A DNA stretch of 64,000 nt from Paractinoplanes bogorensis (lineage in GTDB: Bacteria; Actinomycetota; Actinomycetes; Mycobacteriales; Micromonosporaceae). This document shows, one piece after another, positions 59,336 through 64,000 of this stretch (positions are counted from its first letter, which is position 1; each line of letters opens with the position of its first letter). A program made the translations under genes and the position numbers. The notes beneath the pieces are model-generated. The model was not told the origin of the DNA. It made no database searches and was given only the letters and a program-made list of their open reading frames with translations. The stretch spans positions 726,934 through 790,933 of the forward strand of contig NZ_JAHKKG010000003.1 in assembly GCF_018829635.1 (NCBI RefSeq), read 5' to 3'.

Positions 59336-59863
59336 GTGACGACCGTCGTAGCCCCCGCACCCGCCGCCTCCCTGAAGAGGCTCTATCTCGTCCGCTTCGC
59401 GTTCGCCGTGGTCTGGGCCGGCCTGCTCTTCACGACGGCCAAGGAGCTCGGCCCGCTCGCCGTCACGCTGCTGGTGATCTACCCGCTGTTCGACGTCGTC
59501 GCCGCAGTCGTGGACTACCGGGCCACGCGGTCCCGGGTCCTCCTGCTCAACATCGCGATCAGCCTGCTGACCACGGTCGGCGTCGCCGTCGCGGCCGCCT
59601 CCGGCATCCCCGCCGTCCTGCGGGTCTGGGGCGCGTGGGCGATCGTCGCCGGGCTCGTCCAGTTGGTCGTCGCGCTCGGCCGCCGGGGGATGGGCGGGCA
59701 GTGGCCGATGATCCTCAGCGGTGGCATCTCGGTGCTGGCCGGCGGCTCGTTCATCGCCATGGCCGGCGCGGCCGAACCCACCCTGGGCAACGCGGCCGGC
59801 TACGCGATCCCCGGCGGCGTCTTCTTCCTCATCTCGGCGCTGCGCCTCGGCCGGGTGAAGTGA
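59336..59863 (+). CDS. HdeD-like (DUF308) membrane protein
   Basis: A 175-residue protein with six likely helices arranged as three pairs ([20 protein letters not shown] in parts; [37 protein letters not shown]). The GTG at 59336 has AAGGA 7 bp upstream. It is 2 bp before the flavoprotein gene, so both are in the TetR-controlled operon. Membrane-stress roles are suggested for the family but unproven. Confidence 0.85.
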   Translation: MTTVVAPAPAASLKRLYLVRFAFAVVWAGLLFTTAKELGPLAVTLLVIYPLFDVVAAVVDYRATRSRVLLLNIAISLLTTVGVAVAAASGIPAVLRVWGAWAIVAGLVQLVVALGRRGMGGQWPMILSGGISVLAGGSFIAMAGAAEPTLGNAAGYAIPGGVFFLISALRLGRVK

Positions 59864-59865
59864 CC

Positions 59866-61674
59866 ATGTACGACGTCATCATCATCGGCGCCGGCCCGGT
59901 CGGCGAGAACGTGGCCGACCGCGTGGTCCAGGGCGGCCTGACCGCCGCGATCGTCGAACGTGAGCTCGTCGGCGGCGAATGCTCGTACTGGGCCTGCATG
60001 CCCACCAAGGCCCTGCTGCGCGACGCCGCCGCCCTGCGCGCCGTTCGTGCCCTACCAGCCGCGCGTCAAGCCGTCACCGGTGCCCTCGACCCGGCCGCGG
60101 TCCTGCGCCGCCGCGACGATTTCGCCTCCCACTGGAAAGACGACGGCCAAGCCTCCTGGCTGGAGAGCGCCGGCGTCGCGCTGCACCGGGGGCACGGCAG
60201 AATTCTTTCTCCCCGTACGGTCGAAGTGGACGGACTGATTCTCGAAGCGCGCCACGCCGTGGTCGTCGCCACCGGCAGCTCGGCGCTGCTGCCCGACATC
60301 CCCGGCCTGCGCGAATCGTCCCCGTGGACCAGCCGCGAAGCCGCCTCGGCCACCTCCGTACCGGCCCGGCTGGCCATCATCGGAGCCGGCGTCGTCGCGA
60401 CGGAGATGGCCACCGCGTACGCGGCCCTCGGAAGCACCGTCACCGTCCTGGCCCGCGATGGCGTGCTGCCCGCGGTCGAACCCTTCGCCGCAGACCTGGT
60501 GACGACTTCGCTGCGTGAATCGGGCGTGACGGTGCTGACCGGCGCCTCCGCCACAGCCGTACACCGCGACGACGCCGGAACAGTCCACCTGACCGTGACC
60601 GACGGCTCAACCGTTTCCACCATCGCGGCCGACGAGGTGCTGGTCGCGATCGGCCGCACCCCCAACACCACCGACCTCGGCCTGGAGACGATCGGCCTGA
60701 CCCCAGGAGCATGGCTGACCGTCGACGACTCCCTCCGGGTGACCGGCAGCCGCCCCAGCGGCCCCGGTTCACCCCCGGTTGCTGACAACCGGCCCGAGGT
60801 CGGTGGTTCGCTGCCGGCCGTTGACGGTCGTGGTTCGCTGCCGTCCGCTGATGGCGGTGGTTCGCTGCCGTCCGTTGATGGTCAGCTAGCCGGCGGTGGT
60901 TCGCTGTCGTCCGCTGATGGTCAGCTCGCCGGCGGTGGTTCGCTGCCGTCCGCTGATGGTCAGCTCGCCGGCGGTGGTTCGCTGCCGTCCGCTGATGGTC
61001 AGCTCGCCGGCGGTGGTTCGCTGCCGTCCGCTGATGGTCAGCTCGCCGGCGGTGGTTCGCTGCTGGCCGTTGATGGCCAACTCGCCGGCGGTGGTTCGCT
61101 TCCGGCGGTCGACGGTCGGGTTGGTGCCGACGGTCCATCAGCGTTCACCGGCGACTGGCTCTACGCCGCCGGCGACGTGAACCACCGTGTTCTGCTCACC
61201 CACCAGGGCAAGTATCAGGCTCGCGCCCTCGGTGACGCGATCGTGGCGCGCGCCCGGGGAGCAGCCGTGGACGACAGCCCGTGGGGTCGCCACGCCGTCA
61301 CAGCCGACGAGCGGGCCGTCCCGCAGGTCATCTTCACCGAGCCCGAGATCGCATCCGTGGGCGTGACCGCCGCAGCCGCCGAGGCGCTTGGCCTGAACGT
61401 GCGGGTAGTCGACTACGACCTGGGCGCCGTGGCCGGTTCGGCTCTGCACGCCGAGGGCTACCGCGGTCAGGCGCGCATGATCGTCGACGAGAAACGCCAC
61501 GTCATCGTCGGCGTCACGCTGGCCGGCCCCGACGTCGCCGAACTGATCCACGCGGCCACGATTGCCATCGCCGGCGAGGTGCCGATCGACCGCCTGTGGC
61601 ACGCCGTTCCCGCTTTCCCGACCGTCAGCGAGGTCTGGCTCCGGCTGCTGGAGGCATACGGCCGCCCGTCCTGA
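59866..61674 (+). CDS. class I disulfide reductase-like flavoprotein with large repeat insert
   Basis: A 602-residue NAD(P)/FAD enzyme of the dihydrolipoamide dehydrogenase/mercuric reductase superfamily. The FAD motif is [14 protein letters not shown], the redox disulfide is C-SYWA-C in [17 protein letters not shown], the NAD motif is [20 protein letters not shown], and the second FAD motif is [15 protein letters not shown]. The dimer region (about 490-602) is present but has [13 protein letters not shown] at the His-Pro site. Residues about 311-417 are a 13-residue repeat ([13 protein letters not shown]) inserted just before AAGDV, which explains why it is about 130 residues longer than normal. 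Confidence 0.92.
   Translation: MYDVIIIGAGPVGENVADRVVQGGLTAAIVERELVGGECSYWACMPTKALLRDAAALRAVRALPAARQAVTGALDPAAVLRRRDDFASHWKDDGQASWLESAGVALHRGHGRILSPRTVEVDGLILEARHAVVVATGSSALLPDIPGLRESSPWTSREAASATSVPARLAIIGAGVVATEMATAYAALGSTVTVLARDGVLPAVEPFAADLVTTSLRESGVTVLTGASATAVHRDDAGTVHLTVTDGSTVSTIAADEVLVAIGRTPNTTDLGLETIGLTPGAWLTVDDSLRVTGSRPSGPGSPPVADNRPEVGGSLPAVDGRGSLPSADGGGSLPSVDGQLAGGGSLSSADGQLAGGGSLPSADGQLAGGGSLPSADGQLAGGGSLPSADGQLAGGGSLLAVDGQLAGGGSLPAVDGRVGADGPSAFTGDWLYAAGDVNHRVLLTHQGKYQARALGDAIVARARGAAVDDSPWGRHAVTADERAVPQVIFTEPEIASVGVTAAAAEALGLNVRVVDYDLGAVAGSALHAEGYRGQARMIVDEKRHVIVGVTLAGPDVAELIHAATIAIAGEVPIDRLWHAVPAFPTVSEVWLRLLEAYGRPS
60800..61117. repeat. 39-bp minisatellite inside the flavoprotein gene
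   Basis: GGTGGTTCGCTG recurs at 60894, 60933, 60972, 61011, 61050 and 61089, exactly 39 bp apart, with diverged units before (60802, 60830, 60855). Each unit encodes 13 residues. Two or three of the units are almost identical, which points to recent expansion. Confidence 0.95.
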
Positions 61675-61689
61675 GTCACCCGCCCTGCT

Positions 61690-62031
61690 AGCGACACGCG
61701 CAGTCCAGCCGTTGTCCGCGGACTGCGCGTCGCGCTGTCAACTGCGCGTCGCACTGTCCAGTTCGCTCGTGGATTGCGCGTGGCCTGACCGCAGGCACGC
61801 GAGTTGTCCGTCGCGCGGCCCGACCGCTCGTGCGTCGCGTGGCCCGATCGTAGGTGTGCGAGTTGTGCGTTGCGCGGCCTGACCCCAGGTGCGCGAGTTG
61901 CGCGTCGCGCAGTCCTGACCGCGCGTGCGTTGCGCGTGGCCTGACCGCAGGTGCGCGAGTTGCGCGTCGCGCAGTCCAGGCCGCTTGTCCGTCGCGCGTC
62001 AGTTGCGCGGCCGGCATCCGGTCGGCCCGGG
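61690..62031. repeat. degenerate repeat array upstream of the pectate lyase
   Basis: The words GCGCGAGTTGCGCGTCGCGC and GTTGCGCGTGGCCTGACCGC recur with a period near 62 bp (61891 and 61953 are clear). It fills most of the gap 61675-62224. I see no gene. A similar TTGAGCG/TTGCGCG array follows the lyase gene. Confidence 0.8.
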
Positions 62032-62049
62032 CTGCGAAATGCAAACGCT

Positions 62050-62107
62050 GCAAACGCTTGCTGATGTTATCGACTTGTTTCTATTCTCGCTGGGGTAAGC
62101 GCTTTCC
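62050..62107 (+). promoter_or_regulatory. two LacI-family-type operators upstream of the pectate lyase
   Basis: GCAAACGCTTGC (62050-62061, an extra GCAAACG at 62041) and GGTAAGCGCTTTCC (62094-62107) are LacI-type inverted repeats with a central CG. They probably mediate carbohydrate-dependent repression. The promoter between them (62062-62093, A/T-rich) is not certain. Confidence 0.6.
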
Positions 62108-62224
62108 TCCCTACGGATCGCCGAGTCGGCGTGGGTGGCCGGCCCGTGGCCTCAGGACGGCCGCGGGCCCGAGACAACGGTTCGTACTGGCAGCGCCCGT
62201 TTGCGAGAAGGAGCGAGAACAGCC

Positions 62225-63775
62225 ATGAAACGAACAACCAAACGCGCAATCGTCGCGCTGACGACCGGGGCCGTCGGGGCCGCGATCGTCGCCGTCCTGC
62301 CGCTGCCCCAGGCCAGCGCCGCCGCGGTGGGCTCCGCGACCGGCTACGCGTCGATGAACGGCGGCACCACGGGCGGCAACGGCGGCGCCACCGTCCGGGC
62401 CACCACCGGCACCCAGATCCACCAGGCGCTGTGCAGCCGGGCCAGCAGCAGCACCCCGATCACGATCGAGGTCTCCGGCACGATCAACCACGGCAACACG
62501 ACCAAGGTCTCGGGCAGCAGTTGCAACACCGCCGCCGACAAGATCGAGCTCAAGGAGATCAGCAACGTCACCATCATCGGGGTGGGCGGCGGCGCGGTCT
62601 TCGACCAGTTGGGCATCCACATCCGCGATTCGAGCAACATCATCATCCAGAACGTGACCGTGCGGAACGTCAAGAAGTCGGGCTCGCCGACCTCCAACGG
62701 CGGCGACGCCATCGGCATGGAGAGCACGGTCCGCAACGTCTGGGTCGACCACGTCAATCTCGAGGCGTCCGGCGGCGAGTCCGCGGGTTACGACGGACTG
62801 TTCGACCTGAAAGACAACGTGCAGTACGTGACGCTCTCGTACGCGTACCTGCGCAACTCCGGCCGCGGCGGACTGATCGGTTCGAGCGAGACCGACACCT
62901 CGAACAGCTTCATCACGTTCCACCACAACCGCTACGAGAACATCGATTCCCGTACGCCGTTGCTGCGCGGCGGCATCGCCCACATCTACAACAACTACTA
63001 CTTCAGCCTGAACGAATCGGGCATCAACTCGCGCGCCGGTGCGCGGGCCAAGGTGGAGAACAACTACTTCGAGGACTCGAAGGACGTGCTCGGCACCTTC
63101 TACACCGACGCCGCCGGTTACTGGCAGACCGCAGGCAACATCCTCGACAACGTGACCTGGTCGAGCCCCGGCACCGACACCAAGCCGGCCGGCCCGAGTA
63201 TGGCCTCGACGACCACCGTGAGCGTCCCGTACTCGTACCGCCTCGACGGCGCATCCTGCACACCGGACGTCGTTCGCTCAACCGCGGGCGCCAACACCGG
63301 CATCCGCACGTCGACCGGCAGCTGCTCGACCACCAATCCCACCACTCCGCCGACGACGCCGCCCACGACGCCGCCGACCACACCTCCCACCACGCCGCCG
63401 ACTTCGCAGCCGCCGAGCGGCACCAACCTGAGCCTGGCCGGCGGCGCCGACGGTTCGAGCAAGGCGAGCGGCACCAGCTACGGCAACGTCAAGGACGGCA
63501 GCCTGACCACCTACTGGTCGCCGAGCAGCAACAGCGGCTCCATCTCGATCAAGTGGAGCACCGCCACGACAGTCGGCCGCATCAACATCCGCGAGGTGTC
63601 CGCCGCAGTCACCTCTTACCGCATCCTGAACGGCGACACCGGCGCAGTCCTCAAGACCGGTTCCGGCGCAGGCGTCATCTCCTTCGCACCCACTTCGCTC
63701 AAGAAGGTCACCTTCGAGATCACCGCCGCGAGCTCAGCCCCGCGCATAGCCGAGTTCGAGACCTACGCAAATTGA
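62225..63775 (+). CDS. secreted pectate lyase, PL1 family, with C-terminal carbohydrate-binding-like domain
   Basis: A 516-residue exported enzyme that cleaves polygalacturonate by beta-elimination. The signal peptide covers about residues 1-35 (ending ASA). The PL1 beta-helix (about 36-370) shows VTIIGVGGGAVF, IIIQNVTVRNV, the Ca2+-binding VWVDHVNLEA and the catalytic Arg loop ENIDSRTPLLRGG. A T-P-P-T linker (about 375-395) follows. The last about 120 residues (NLSLAGGADGSSKASGTSYG to EFETYAN) resemble an F5/8-type binding module. The ATG has AAGGAG about 12 bp upstream. Confidence 0.95.
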   Translation: MKRTTKRAIVALTTGAVGAAIVAVLPLPQASAAAVGSATGYASMNGGTTGGNGGATVRATTGTQIHQALCSRASSSTPITIEVSGTINHGNTTKVSGSSCNTAADKIELKEISNVTIIGVGGGAVFDQLGIHIRDSSNIIIQNVTVRNVKKSGSPTSNGGDAIGMESTVRNVWVDHVNLEASGGESAGYDGLFDLKDNVQYVTLSYAYLRNSGRGGLIGSSETDTSNSFITFHHNRYENIDSRTPLLRGGIAHIYNNYYFSLNESGINSRAGARAKVENNYFEDSKDVLGTFYTDAAGYWQTAGNILDNVTWSSPGTDTKPAGPSMASTTTVSVPYSYRLDGASCTPDVVRSTAGANTGIRTSTGSCSTTNPTTPPTTPPTTPPTTPPTTPPTSQPPSGTNLSLAGGADGSSKASGTSYGNVKDGSLTTYWSPSSNSGSISIKWSTATTVGRINIREVSAAVTSYRILNGDTGAVLKTGSGAGVISFAPTSLKKVTFEITAASSAPRIAEFETYAN

Positions 63776-64000
63776 GCGTTGCGCTCACCCGCGTGGTCGC
63801 GTAGTTGAGCGATGCGCGCAGTTGAGCGACATGAGCGATGCGCGCAGTTGAGCGGCTGCACGTAGTTGAGCGTTGCGCGCAGTTGAGCGACATGAGCGAT
63901 GCGCGCAGTTGAGCGGCTGCACGTAGTTGAGCGTTGCGCGCAGTTGAGCGACATGAGCGATGCGCGCAGTTGAGCGGCTGCACGTAGTTGAGCGTTGCGC
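63776..64000. repeat. 61-bp tandem array running off the window end
   Basis: GTTGAGCGACATGAGCGATG starts at 63821, 63882 and 63943, exactly 61 bp apart. The TTGAGCG word recurs three times within each unit. The copies after the first are virtually identical, so the array is young, and it continues past 64000. It encodes nothing recognisable. Confidence 0.93.

Noticed and set aside
61688..62053. 121-codon minus-strand frame upstream of the pectate lyase
   Set aside because: Its repetitive Arg/Ala/Thr product follows the tandem array; no start site or homology signal is seen.

Overview
This window looks like chromosomal DNA from a high-GC actinomycete. Base composition is about 70% G+C with strong third-position G/C bias, GTG starts are common, and many genes overlap by 4 bp (ATGA or GTGA). 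The regulator types (BTAD/AfsR-like, ECF sigma with DGPF partners, GntR-TetR, MarR, LuxR) also fit. The gene content and frequent CGTACG words suggest Micromonosporaceae (Actinoplanes-like), but that is inference. I see no rRNA, tRNA, CRISPR array, prophage or transposase gene. The window reads as an accessory/regulatory chromosome arm rather than a single large cluster.

Layout. 0-4.5 kb: a signalling cassette with a sensor-only membrane protein, a kinase-like protein that has lost its phospho-acceptor His, an intact HisKA_3 kinase and a divergent LuxR-type response regulator, plus a small hydrolase. 4.6-13.5 kb: haloperoxidase-like hydrolase, membrane-anchored trypsin-like protease, drug-type ABC exporter pair, AfsR-like regulator, Na+/H+ antiporter and a 55-residue protein. 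13.6-18.7 kb: PNPOx-DGPF-ECF sigma operon, then a GntR/TetR-like regulator divergent from an ABC/FtsX transporter. 18.7-25 kb: aldehyde dehydrogenase, a secreted beta-propeller protein, and a hydrolase plus FAD oxidoreductase. The dehydrogenase and the hydrolase have promoters of identical LacI-type dual-operator architecture. 25-33.5 kb: erythromycin-esterase-like enzyme with a double-HTH MerR, an RTX-like secreted protein, membrane proteins, a GlxA-type regulator, GAPDH and a second DGPF-ECF sigma pair. 33.6-39.8 kb: LiaF-like protein, SDR and its XRE regulator, a 169-bp palindromic MITE-like element, PCD-VOC protein, MFS/LysR pair and an aldo-keto reductase. 40-49 kb: OmpR/EnvZ-type two-component system with a likely GerMN lipoprotein target, STAS protein, two class V aminotransferase-related genes (43.9 and 54.7 kb), an extradiol dioxygenase-like protein and a DUF1800-DUF1501 pair. 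50.4-53.8 kb: MarR-BVMO-esterase ketone-oxidation module. 53.8-64 kb: macro-domain protein, azoreductase/MarR, TetR with a HdeD-like protein and a disulfide reductase-like flavoprotein, and a secreted pectate lyase flanked by tandem-repeat arrays.

Cross-cutting themes. (1) Regulatory sites can be read directly next to many regulators, often as paired perfect palindromes. (2) Tandem minisatellites are frequent. Inside genes every repeat period is a multiple of three (18, 21, 36 or 39 bp) and the array sits at a terminus or interdomain loop. Intergenic arrays have periods such as 17, 18, about 62 and 61 bp. (3) Several systems are paired: two ECF/DGPF modules with matching candidate promoters, and two LacI-type promoters with base-for-base identical geometry. 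I did not find one clear, wholly new multi-gene system; the best candidates for new biology are the repeat expansions, the kinase/pseudokinase cassette and the promoter architectures.
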